The notes beneath the pieces were generated by a model. The model ran no database searches, was not told where the DNA came from, and saw only the letters and a list, made by a program, of their open reading frames with translations. From assembly GCF_000153165.2 (NCBI RefSeq), contig NC_014472.1, forward strand, positions 1,299,501 to 1,363,500: DNA of 64,000 bases, in the 5' to 3' direction. The stretch is from Maribacter sp. HTCC2170. GTDB lineage: Bacteria; Bacteroidota; Bacteroidia; Flavobacteriales; Flavobacteriaceae. This document shows positions 7,197-15,757 of the stretch, piece after piece; the first letter of the stretch is position 1; the number at the start of each line of letters is the position of its first letter. Made by a program: the position numbers and the translations under genes.

Positions 7197-8738
7197 ATGA
7201 GCAAAATTATCCTGTGGTTCATCGCCGCTTTAATCTCTGTTGTTTTTAGCACTGTTCAGAGTCAAAGCCTTAGTTCAAGAATTTTGGACTCCACAACTCA
7301 AAAGCCTATTCCGTATGTTACGGTTCAGTTGAAGAAAAAAGGAGTGATAACCAATGAAGAGGGCAGGTTCAACTTTCTATTGGACCAAAATGTTGCTGAG
7401 ATAGATTCGCTTTTTATCTCTTGTATTGGTTACGCATCAATTGGTAAACCACTTAGTGAATTTACAGAAAGTGTAATTTACCTTGCTCCAAAAGCTATTG
7501 AGCTTAATCCCGTCATTGTCACCAATAAAAATTATTCCGCCAAAGAAATCATTGCATTTGTAAAAGACAATTTGGATAAAAACTACAATAAGGATTTAAG
7601 CAAAAAAAGACTATTTTTTAGGGATTCATATTTTCAGAATTTTAGTAAGACCGATTATACTTTCATGAAATCAACCATTAAGGAGCTTAATAAAACTTTC
7701 TTGGACAGCGTACTTGGAACCCTTCCAAAGCAATCCAGCTATTATACAGAGGTTCTATGTGACCTCTATGGAAATCTTGATGAGGGCAATCAAAAAATGG
7801 ACCTCATTAAAGCCTCTGAACTTTATGACAAAAGTAAAGAGCTTGATTACACAAAGCTTGAGGAAAAATTCAATGAAATCATAAAATCAAACATTAAACG
7901 AGACTCCTATTTCAAAATCAAATCTGGTCTTTTTGGCACAAAAGTAAAGGGAGAAGACTTTGATGAAATTTTTGCGTCCGAGATTGACTCAACCGATGCC
8001 GTAGCTCTTAAAAAAGAACTGGAAGAAAAGAAAAAGCAGGAGGAAGAACGTAAGACCAATTTTGCCAAATATAGAAAACGAACTATTGTGGGAATGATGC
8101 AACATCTATTCTTTATGGAGGATTCAAATTTGGATATTCTTAAAAAATCAAGAAAATATAATTTTACCATCAAAGACTTTACCTATATAGGAGAAGATGC
8201 TGTTTATATTTTAGATTTTGAACCTAAAGGATCCGCTGATTATAAAGGTAGTCTCTATATTAATTCGGAAAATTTTGCCATTCTAAGGTTGGATTATGAA
8301 AACACAAAGCCATTGAAAAAATTTAATCTTCTGGGAATTTCAATGAACAATTATTTAGGAAAGGGCAAAATGATCTTCGACAAATCAGTCAATGACAAGT
8401 ATGATCTTCGTTATTTGGAACAGGAAGATGGGAGTAGATTTGGAATAAGAAGACCACTAAAAATTATTGAAAAAAACAAACATGTAAAGGGCAGAAATAA
8501 GCAGAATGAACTGTATGTTAAATTGGATATGGCGACAACAGGTGTGAACAAACATGAACTAATAGTATTTGATAGTGAAACTGTCTCACAAACAACCTAT
8601 GATTCATTTACAGAAAATAACACGATACTACCAACATATATGCCTAATTACAATCCGGAGTTCTGGAAGGGGTATTCTATCATTGAGCCTAATCAGGCTA
8701 TAAGGGAATTCACTTCAGAAGATGAAATAGCTAAATAG
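7197..8738 (+). CDS. Secreted carboxypeptidase-like regulatory-domain protein
   Basis: This 513-residue protein has a signal peptide (cleavage likely after residue 22, VFSTVQSQS). It then has a CarboxypepD_reg-like beta-sandwich (about residues 24-105, with ILDSTTQKPIPYVTVQLKKKG and the NEEGRFNF turn), the domain that also precedes TonB receptors. The rest (about 110-513) has a charged coiled segment (KKELEEKKKQEEERK near 265-280) and a C-terminal beta-rich part similar in style to outer-membrane-associated proteins of unknown function in Bacteroidota. There is no plug or full TonB barrel. It is probably periplasmic or outer-membrane associated; the function is unknown. Confidence 0.75.
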   Translation: MSKIILWFIAALISVVFSTVQSQSLSSRILDSTTQKPIPYVTVQLKKKGVITNEEGRFNFLLDQNVAEIDSLFISCIGYASIGKPLSEFTESVIYLAPKAIELNPVIVTNKNYSAKEIIAFVKDNLDKNYNKDLSKKRLFFRDSYFQNFSKTDYTFMKSTIKELNKTFLDSVLGTLPKQSSYYTEVLCDLYGNLDEGNQKMDLIKASELYDKSKELDYTKLEEKFNEIIKSNIKRDSYFKIKSGLFGTKVKGEDFDEIFASEIDSTDAVALKKELEEKKKQEEERKTNFAKYRKRTIVGMMQHLFFMEDSNLDILKKSRKYNFTIKDFTYIGEDAVYILDFEPKGSADYKGSLYINSENFAILRLDYENTKPLKKFNLLGISMNNYLGKGKMIFDKSVNDKYDLRYLEQEDGSRFGIRRPLKIIEKNKHVKGRNKQNELYVKLDMATTGVNKHELIVFDSETVSQTTYDSFTENNTILPTYMPNYNPEFWKGYSIIEPNQAIREFTSEDEIAK

Positions 8739-8742
8739 GAGT

Positions 8743-9129
8743 TCATACAAAACTCTTGATGAAAGAGTAGAGTAAAAGTCCCCAACCAATCACTAAAAGC
8801 AGACCACCAATCGGCGTTATAGGCCCTAAGAACCTCATATTCTTTCCTTTGGTTTTCCCAATGACCAAGGCGTAAATACTGAATGAAAACAAAAAGATCC
8901 CAAACATGAAACAATAGATCATATATTGTTCCAATGAAGTGTCCAGATTTAAATTAAAACTAAGAACCAACAACAAAATAGCGTGGTACATTTGGTATTT
9001 GACCCCTGTTTCAAAGCTTTTCAATTGATCACTGTTCAATGTTTTTTTCAAGAGGTGCGCACCAAAAGCACCAAATACTATTGCCAGCAAACCAAACAAC
9101 GCACCTATTACCTGAGCTAAAAGAACCAT
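8743..9129 (-). CDS. DUF423 family small membrane protein
   Basis: This 128-residue protein has four hydrophobic segments. It carries the DUF423 (YgdD/TMEM256-like) hallmark GLLAIVFGAFGAHLLKKTL near the N-terminus and the C-terminal segment FLGPITPIGGLLLVIGWGLLL. It is a widespread inner-membrane family without an established biochemical role. It ends 4 bases from the stop of the convergent upstream gene. Confidence 0.9.
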   Translation of the reverse strand: MVLLAQVIGALFGLLAIVFGAFGAHLLKKTLNSDQLKSFETGVKYQMYHAILLLVLSFNLNLDTSLEQYMIYCFMFGIFLFSFSIYALVIGKTKGKNMRFLGPITPIGGLLLVIGWGLLLYSFIKSFV

Positions 9130-9177
9130 ACTTCAAATTTTTGGGCTAAGATAACCAAACTCACCTTTTACCTAGTT

Positions 9178-9606
9178 TCAATTAATATTCTGAATTTTTC
9201 CTTTTAAAAAAGTGAAGAGTTTTTGAGTTTTTAGACTATCAGCATAATTCAGGTAGAGTTTGGCAGAATCATTATAAACTACCTTTATTTTTTTATTTTC
9301 TAGGTTATCTACATACACATGAATCTTCTTATCTGTAAGTGAATCTTTGAATTCTCGAAAAAGTCCTTTTTCTTTTTGTAATGCCGAAAATCCATTGAGT
9401 CTTTCCATAGGAGGAATCTTTTCTATCATTATAACACTATCAATTTCCGAAAAATTCAATTTCTTATAATAAAATCCTGAAAGTATTTTGACCTCATCCT
9501 GTTCTATCTTCGTCCAATTTTTATAATGTATGGTAAAAGCAGTTAAACAAATGACAACCGTTAACACAATTACCACATTCCAAAAACCATGTCTTTTTTT
9601 TGCCAT
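9178..9606 (-). CDS. Hypothetical single-pass membrane protein
   Basis: I do not recognise a family. The 142-residue product starts MAKKRHGFWN, has one membrane helix (about residues 10-27), and then a roughly 115-residue domain of alternating strands and charged loops facing the periplasm. Its ATG directly follows the stop of the prolyl-oligopeptidase-type gene (stop and start are adjacent at 9607/9606), so it is translationally coupled and probably functions with, or is regulated together with, that peptidase. Confidence 0.65.
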   Translation of the reverse strand: MAKKRHGFWNVVIVLTVVICLTAFTIHYKNWTKIEQDEVKILSGFYYKKLNFSEIDSVIMIEKIPPMERLNGFSALQKEKGLFREFKDSLTDKKIHVYVDNLENKKIKVVYNDSAKLYLNYADSLKTQKLFTFLKGKIQNIN

Positions 9607-11652
9607 TTAATTTTTTTCTTCCTCTTTATATTTATCAAACCAAGCCAAAGTATGGGCGATTTTGGTTATTAGATTACTTGGTCTATTCGCGATACCGTGA
9701 CTAGCTCCAGGAATCTCAATAAAAACGGTTTCTTTCTTCCTCAATTTTAGTGCATGATACAACTGTTTTGCTTCACTTGGAGGTGTTCTTAAATCATTCA
9801 TGCCCACCATAACCATAGTAGGGGTCTCAATATTACCAACGAGAGAAAGTGGCGAAAATTTCCAATACCCTTCAAAATTTTCCCATGGCTGTCCTGGGTA
9901 ACGTGAGTTCGCATACCCAAAGTAATTGTCGGCCACCAGTGTTTTACTGATCCAATTCATCACAGGTTTTGCAACAACTGCAGCCTCAAACCTGTTGTTT
10001 TTTCCAATTATCCATGCGGTCATTATTCCACCAGCACTACCTCCTGTAACGAATAATTGATCCTCATGCGCAATGCGTTTGGCGATACAATAATCAACAC
10101 CATCCATAACATCGTTGTAATCATCCCCTGGATAGTTATTGAAAAGAAGGTTTCCAAACTCCTCACCATAACTAGTACTCCCTCTAGGATTTGGATAGAA
10201 AACAATATACCCAGCAGCAGCGTACAATTGCATTTCTACGGAAAAGCGATCACCATAATTCAAAATAGGACCTCCATGATTTTCAATCATGAAAGGATAC
10301 TTTTTAGTTGAATCATATTCAGGCGGATAAACCAACCACCCCTGTATATTTCTTTGATCTACAGATGATTTGTACCAAATTTCTTCAACCTTACCCAAAT
10401 TTCTATGGCTTAATAAACCATTGTTCAAATTGGTGATATTAACTACAGTTTTTCTTTTTTGGTCTACTATTGCCAATTCAGCAGGATGTTCAGGTCTTGA
10501 CTTTGTCATTACTACAACTCCGTTTTTAGAAACGCTAAAACCGCCACTGGAATAAGGGCGGCCTATGGTCGTTCCGCCCATATTATCAGCAATCTTTGAT
10601 ACCTTTCCCTTTATGGTTATATACCCAATTTTACCATTTCCTTTATCATCATAAGAAAAATAAAGTCCCTCACTTTTATCATCCCAAACAATATTGGAAA
10701 TACTTCTATCAAGGTTTTCGGAAATTGCTTTTTTATCACTACCATCTGCATTCATAAGATGTAGTTTACGAACTTGGTAAGTCTGCACCTTGTCATCATA
10801 ACCTATATATGCAATGTATTTGCCATTTGGAGACACTTTGGGGTTACTGTCCGGGCCTTTTCGATCGGTCAAGGCCTTTATCTCTTCGCTTTGGACCCCT
10901 ACCTCATAAACTTCACTATTCCTAAAATTGTACTCCCAATCTTCATTCCGATTGGCCGAGAAATAGATTTTGTCACCGCCTGGTGACCAACTAAGACTTC
11001 CCCTATGGTGATGGTCCCCAGAAGTTATCTGACGAGGTGCTCCTCCCAATGCCGGAACTACAAAAATATGTGTGAATCCAGGTTTTATATAACCTCTGCC
11101 ATCAGCCTCATGATAGAGCCTATCTGTGACCCTCGGAGAATCTGCCCACTTTGCACCCTTTGGTTTTTTTGGCATTTTTGCGATAACCGGGGGTTTCTTT
11201 TCCTTATTCATCGTAAATGCCAATTGATTACCTTTAGGTGACCAAACCAATGAGCTCGGACTAAATGGCAACTGCGATATTTTGGCAATTTTACCAGAAT
11301 TCACCCAGTATATATAGATTTCAGATTCCTCATCCGTATCACTTACAAAGGCCAATCTATCCCCTGAAGGAGACCATTTAGGGCTTGATTCACCGCTTTC
11401 CCGTGAAGTAAGTTTTTGATGTTGGGAACCATCACCCTTCAGCATCCAAAGATTGCCAACGGCTCTGTCTTTCATTACATCCATCCTCATTCTTCGATAT
11501 ACAATCCAATCACCATTCGGAGAAATTTGAGGATCTGATGCATATTGTAAATCATAAAGATCCAAATAAGAAAATAACTTCTTTTCCTGGGTATTTCCTA
11601 TAAAAACGAAACATAAAATAAATGCGGAGATTACTAGAGTTTTTAATTGCAT
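9607..11652 (-). CDS. S9 family prolyl-oligopeptidase-type serine peptidase, secreted
   Basis: This 681-residue protein has a signal peptide (about residues 1-21). It then has a WD40/TolB-like beta-propeller (about 30-410, repeated SPNGDWIVY, SPSGDRLAFVSD, SPGGDKIYFS blades) and a C-terminal alpha/beta-hydrolase domain. The nucleophile motif GGSAGG places Ser at residue 539, followed by a DLRTPPSEA acid region and the ASHG catalytic histidine. The layout is that of dipeptidyl/acylaminoacyl peptidases that trim short peptides in the periplasm. An S9 peptidase call is secure; the exact specificity is not. Confidence 0.92.
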   Translation of the reverse strand: MQLKTLVISAFILCFVFIGNTQEKKLFSYLDLYDLQYASDPQISPNGDWIVYRRMRMDVMKDRAVGNLWMLKGDGSQHQKLTSRESGESSPKWSPSGDRLAFVSDTDEESEIYIYWVNSGKIAKISQLPFSPSSLVWSPKGNQLAFTMNKEKKPPVIAKMPKKPKGAKWADSPRVTDRLYHEADGRGYIKPGFTHIFVVPALGGAPRQITSGDHHHRGSLSWSPGGDKIYFSANRNEDWEYNFRNSEVYEVGVQSEEIKALTDRKGPDSNPKVSPNGKYIAYIGYDDKVQTYQVRKLHLMNADGSDKKAISENLDRSISNIVWDDKSEGLYFSYDDKGNGKIGYITIKGKVSKIADNMGGTTIGRPYSSGGFSVSKNGVVVMTKSRPEHPAELAIVDQKRKTVVNITNLNNGLLSHRNLGKVEEIWYKSSVDQRNIQGWLVYPPEYDSTKKYPFMIENHGGPILNYGDRFSVEMQLYAAAGYIVFYPNPRGSTSYGEEFGNLLFNNYPGDDYNDVMDGVDYCIAKRIAHEDQLFVTGGSAGGIMTAWIIGKNNRFEAAVVAKPVMNWISKTLVADNYFGYANSRYPGQPWENFEGYWKFSPLSLVGNIETPTMVMVGMNDLRTPPSEAKQLYHALKLRKKETVFIEIPGASHGIANRPSNLITKIAHTLAWFDKYKEEEKN

Positions 11653-11749
11653 AGCACAGATATAATTAATATCTAAACTTAAACAATAACAGCCATTCTA
11701 GCAAAGAGAATTCACTATGGTTCAACGTTGTTCTTGAATTAAGAAACGC

Positions 11750-14700
11750 CTATTTAAAATTATATGTCAGCCCTAACTGAAATACATTAGAATAAAAATT
11801 ATCTATGGTATAAAATTCATAGGCTGCCTTTATCGTGGTAAAATCCATTATTCTAAAGGCAAGGTTTCCTGTATATCTTTCAAAAGTTGTGTTATTATTC
11901 TCAGCAAATATTGACGCATCTGCAACAAAATGAAAACCACCATTTTCTTTTCCAAGGGTCATTACAAGCCCACCACCACCGTAAAGACGCTTATCCGCCA
12001 TCCAGTAGGGAAACCCGTCTCTACGATCGACAGTCCCTAAAGTATAGGCCCCCTCAATTAGCGGAGACATATCAAAACCATCATTATTGATTATGGAATA
12101 CTCTATTCTACCCAATAAAGTACCATCAATTTCTTCATCGGAATAGTAATTACTTTCAAGAGAAAAAATCTGTCTTAAATCATCGGTTATTTTAAATTCA
12201 TTATAACTTGCCAATTGAGTTCTATAAATATCCAAAACATGACCTGGGCCATTCCGAACAGGAAAAAAATCAAATGCAAGAGAATTAAAGTTACTTTTTC
12301 CTACCCTATTTACCCCAGCGCCAACTTGATAATACACTTTACTCTCATTGTCTCTTTCTATTCTAGCCCTACCGTTAAAACCAAATTTCTTAGTTGAAGT
12401 TGTTTTAAAACCATATTCAAACCCAAACAATTCTCTTCGTAGATTATCTGAAGTTGGTAAATCGTAGTTAATAGGATACATAATGCTTTGGGTTCCTGAA
12501 ACGCTATGAACATTATAATTTTCATCATACATGTTATAGCTCAGTACATTAGAAATTGTATTTGGTTCTAATTTATCGTTAATGGCATAACTGTTAGTAC
12601 TGACCGAATTGCCCTCGGCCATGCGAATACTTTTGGACATGTCTTTACGAACACCAGAGTATATAATCTTATTGTACTTTCCAAGCATTTCTTTTTTGTC
12701 CGCAAAGCTCAAAGACATTATTTCTTTGTTCAACTCTCTTTTTAGCGTTGAATTTTCAACATCTGAAGGAAGACTCGCGGCTATCTGTGCAGATCTTTTT
12801 ATATCGCCTTCGTACAACATCAATGTTCCCATTAGCAACATAACCTCATAATCCTCTGGATTTTCAGCTATATGAGTATTATAAAGCTGCCTTAGTCTAT
12901 GATATTCTTTAAGTTCATAAAGCCAACCTAACCTCGTAGTGACAGGAATTTTATTGGTGCATTTGGACCAAGAAAGTGCCTCTCGATATAATTTAAAGTT
13001 TGCATATGCGTAAGCAATCTGTGATGCTTTTAATTTTAATTTATTGTCACACGACTCGTATTTCTGAATTTCGGTTAAGGCTTTCTTCTCATCATTGGCC
13101 AAAATCACATCTAAATAATATGAATAATCTGTTTCCTTCAGCTTATCGAATGAATCTGATTTTATCAACCAATCATTGACTGTCTCTTTTTCGATTTCTG
13201 AGCTGCATTCTTGCCATTCGAGAGCCCTATCATATCTAAAACGGTGAGCATATGCCCAAGAAATCGCTGTAGCCATTTCTTTATAATCTTCATCGCAAGG
13301 CTTAATTTTATTCAATTCTTTAATGACAGAATCAAAATCATAATCAATCAAATGTCTTAAGTACTTTTTTATATTTTTTGGCGATGGGTGGTGTTCTTTT
13401 AACCTTTTCAAGGCCCTTGCAACTTGATCCTTATACTCTTCTACATTAAAATAATCAACATATTCTCTAAGAACATCTAAATCTTTTGTACCCCAATTTA
13501 TTTGTCTTTTAAGCCATCTTTCTCTTATTTTTTTCAAAGGATAAGCGGTCTGATATGATATTCTCCTTGAAATTTCGGATAGTTTAATCGATTGATTTTT
13601 CTGATAGACCCTTTCAAGTATTGGCCAAATCTCGGACCCTCTTTTTTGCCAGGTCATATATTTGGCAAAATCACTCCATTGATCTCCTGAAAGGTTAACA
13701 CCTTCATTTATTCTTTGCTCTAGTAAATTTGTTGCCGATTCTAATTCATTGTTACTTACATAGTGCTCTACTAATTGCATTAAAGGCATTAAAACCGTTC
13801 TATCATTTTTATAAGTTCTGTAGTCGCTAAAAGTTTTGGCCACAACCTGTTTGTTATTTCTGTCGGCACCTCTTCCTTTATAATATAAATCTGGCAATTT
13901 TAGAAATGGCTCCCTTGATTCTATAGAATACAGATGCCCGTTCAACATTGAGGACTTTTTATATTCAAGGGCCTCTCCATTCAATGTTTGATCAATTAAT
14001 CTTTGATTTTCTGAACTTACATACAAAAACCAATATTGATTTTCTGAACTTGCCGAGCGAAAATCACTTTCCACAATATAATTACCGTCTTCACGAAAAT
14101 GCGTAAAATAAGAATAACGCCAATCGCGAACTATATTCGATGATTCAGTGGCATTCGGATATCTAACCATAGGATGTCTTTTCCTAAAATCTTCAAGGAC
14201 TTTTTTGAAACTATCGAATAGGCCAACTTTTCCATTTCTTGATCGCCAGTTCAATCCATACTTGTTTCTGTATTCAAAATGTCCGCTTGTGGCTGAATTT
14301 GCTTTAATTGGCAACTGAAAAACATCATCTGGATGTACAAAATGTGTCCAAATTCCAGTAAAAAGGTATAGTGATTCTGCTGTCATCAAATTCACATCGT
14401 CCAGATAATAACCACTTGTAATTCTTGGGTAGTCAAAGAAATAATCGTTAAAAGGTTCAGGGTCAAATTCCCGGTTCCCACCTTCTTTAAGGTCTCCCAA
14501 ATAAGTACTTTGAATATATTTTAAACTTGGCATGCCTTTTTCCAGTTCAGCAAGCCCAAGACTATCGATATAATTTGACGGTGGAACGTACGAAATTGGC
14601 AATTTTTTAAAATCCAAAGTTTTCCATTTCTTGATCCCTGCGTTCAAAGAAGTTCCAATATATTCAGGTTCTGGCCAGTCAGATTTTAACAAGGAAACAT

Positions 14701-15757
14701 GGTTGTAGCCATGAAAACCAAGTTCATGCCCACTTCTAATAATGTCCTGACCCAACCAACTACTTTTCTGGATAACTTTGTCGCCCCTGTTGAATGCATT
14801 ATTATCCCATTCTTTAAAAGTAAAGGGAGGGGTTGTATAGGTGTTATAATCAAATGTGACGTAGGCAGTATATTTTATACTCTCCCTTATAGCTAGTTTT
14901 TTCATGTCTGGCCACCAAACATCAGTGACATACTCGGACATAGTTTTATTCATTTCACTTTTAATCGGCTCTTTATATACATTGTAAAGTGGAGAAGGAT
15001 AATCATCTAGAAATATTGTTGATGTATTGGCAACAGGATATGGGATACCCTCAAGACCTAAAAGTACTTGTGAAAAAAGTAAGCCTCTCAAATTCTTATT
15101 AAAACTTCTTATCGAATTATACAATACCACCCTACCCTTTCCTATCCTGTTTTCAACAATCAATGGGTAATCCTTATTATTGGCACTGGATGCCAAGACA
15201 TTAACATTGCTTGAAAAATTTACACTCTTGAATCCTCTATGGGGAATTTTATCAGAACTTAATGAAAAGCCTGCCATGTCTGGAAAAATAGGCTTCTTAA
15301 AACGAATTCCCATTGCGGTACTATCCAATTCATAACTGGCCTCACTTTTAAAACCCATTAAAAACCCAAGCCTCTGGTCATAATTCTTCTTTGTAATAAA
15401 CAAGGTACCTCCCTTGGCAACAAAACCCAGAAGTGAATCAATTGCAGTGTTATTCAACTCATACGTTTCAGTAACACATAGTACTCTTGTGGTGGGCTCA
15501 ATTTTGAAAGAGGCATTGAAATTTAAGATTGGAATACTTTGATATGGAATCTTAGTATAATCAGCCACTTTTTTTAAATTCCTATGTTCTAAAACATTCT
15601 CATAGCTTGAATTGTCCATAACAAACTCAATTAATGGAGGTTCTTTACTAACCTCAGGCATGCTGAATTCACCTGAAAACTTGTATATATCACGTTGGCA
15701 TCCTAAAACAAGAATAACCAATAACCCTGTGAATATGCCTTTCTTAAGATTTCTCAT
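11750..15757 (-). CDS. Pel-like fusion lipoprotein: PelA-type deacetylase + TPR + outer-membrane beta-barrel (PelB-like)
   Basis: This 1335-residue product begins with a lipoprotein signal (LLVILVLGC, Cys20). Residues about 40-240 form an alpha/beta amidotransferase-like domain. About 245-620 is a DUF2194/polysaccharide-deacetylase-like region with the metal-binding pair FLDDYP (Asp251/Asp252) and the H-x3-H motif in GFHGYNH (His349, His353). About 680-1060 is helical, TPR-like repeat sequence. About 1095-1335 is alternating beta structure ending LGLTYNFK, as in an outer-membrane barrel. In Proteobacteria the deacetylase is part of PelA, and the TPR plus barrel is PelB. The ATG overlaps the upstream stop by 4 bases. 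Deacetylation plus export of a Pel-like polymer is inferred from family and context. Confidence 0.75.
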   Translation of the reverse strand: MRNLKKGIFTGLLVILVLGCQRDIYKFSGEFSMPEVSKEPPLIEFVMDNSSYENVLEHRNLKKVADYTKIPYQSIPILNFNASFKIEPTTRVLCVTETYELNNTAIDSLLGFVAKGGTLFITKKNYDQRLGFLMGFKSEASYELDSTAMGIRFKKPIFPDMAGFSLSSDKIPHRGFKSVNFSSNVNVLASSANNKDYPLIVENRIGKGRVVLYNSIRSFNKNLRGLLFSQVLLGLEGIPYPVANTSTIFLDDYPSPLYNVYKEPIKSEMNKTMSEYVTDVWWPDMKKLAIRESIKYTAYVTFDYNTYTTPPFTFKEWDNNAFNRGDKVIQKSSWLGQDIIRSGHELGFHGYNHVSLLKSDWPEPEYIGTSLNAGIKKWKTLDFKKLPISYVPPSNYIDSLGLAELEKGMPSLKYIQSTYLGDLKEGGNREFDPEPFNDYFFDYPRITSGYYLDDVNLMTAESLYLFTGIWTHFVHPDDVFQLPIKANSATSGHFEYRNKYGLNWRSRNGKVGLFDSFKKVLEDFRKRHPMVRYPNATESSNIVRDWRYSYFTHFREDGNYIVESDFRSASSENQYWFLYVSSENQRLIDQTLNGEALEYKKSSMLNGHLYSIESREPFLKLPDLYYKGRGADRNNKQVVAKTFSDYRTYKNDRTVLMPLMQLVEHYVSNNELESATNLLEQRINEGVNLSGDQWSDFAKYMTWQKRGSEIWPILERVYQKNQSIKLSEISRRISYQTAYPLKKIRERWLKRQINWGTKDLDVLREYVDYFNVEEYKDQVARALKRLKEHHPSPKNIKKYLRHLIDYDFDSVIKELNKIKPCDEDYKEMATAISWAYAHRFRYDRALEWQECSSEIEKETVNDWLIKSDSFDKLKETDYSYYLDVILANDEKKALTEIQKYESCDNKLKLKASQIAYAYANFKLYREALSWSKCTNKIPVTTRLGWLYELKEYHRLRQLYNTHIAENPEDYEVMLLMGTLMLYEGDIKRSAQIAASLPSDVENSTLKRELNKEIMSLSFADKKEMLGKYNKIIYSGVRKDMSKSIRMAEGNSVSTNSYAINDKLEPNTISNVLSYNMYDENYNVHSVSGTQSIMYPINYDLPTSDNLRRELFGFEYGFKTTSTKKFGFNGRARIERDNESKVYYQVGAGVNRVGKSNFNSLAFDFFPVRNGPGHVLDIYRTQLASYNEFKITDDLRQIFSLESNYYSDEEIDGTLLGRIEYSIINNDGFDMSPLIEGAYTLGTVDRRDGFPYWMADKRLYGGGGLVMTLGKENGGFHFVADASIFAENNNTTFERYTGNLAFRIMDFTTIKAAYEFYTIDNFYSNVFQLGLTYNFK

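Noticed and set aside
12215-14896. Plus-strand ORFs of 60-80 codons inside the 1335-residue gene
   Set aside because: They lie opposite a long, clearly coding minus-strand frame and have no family resemblance.
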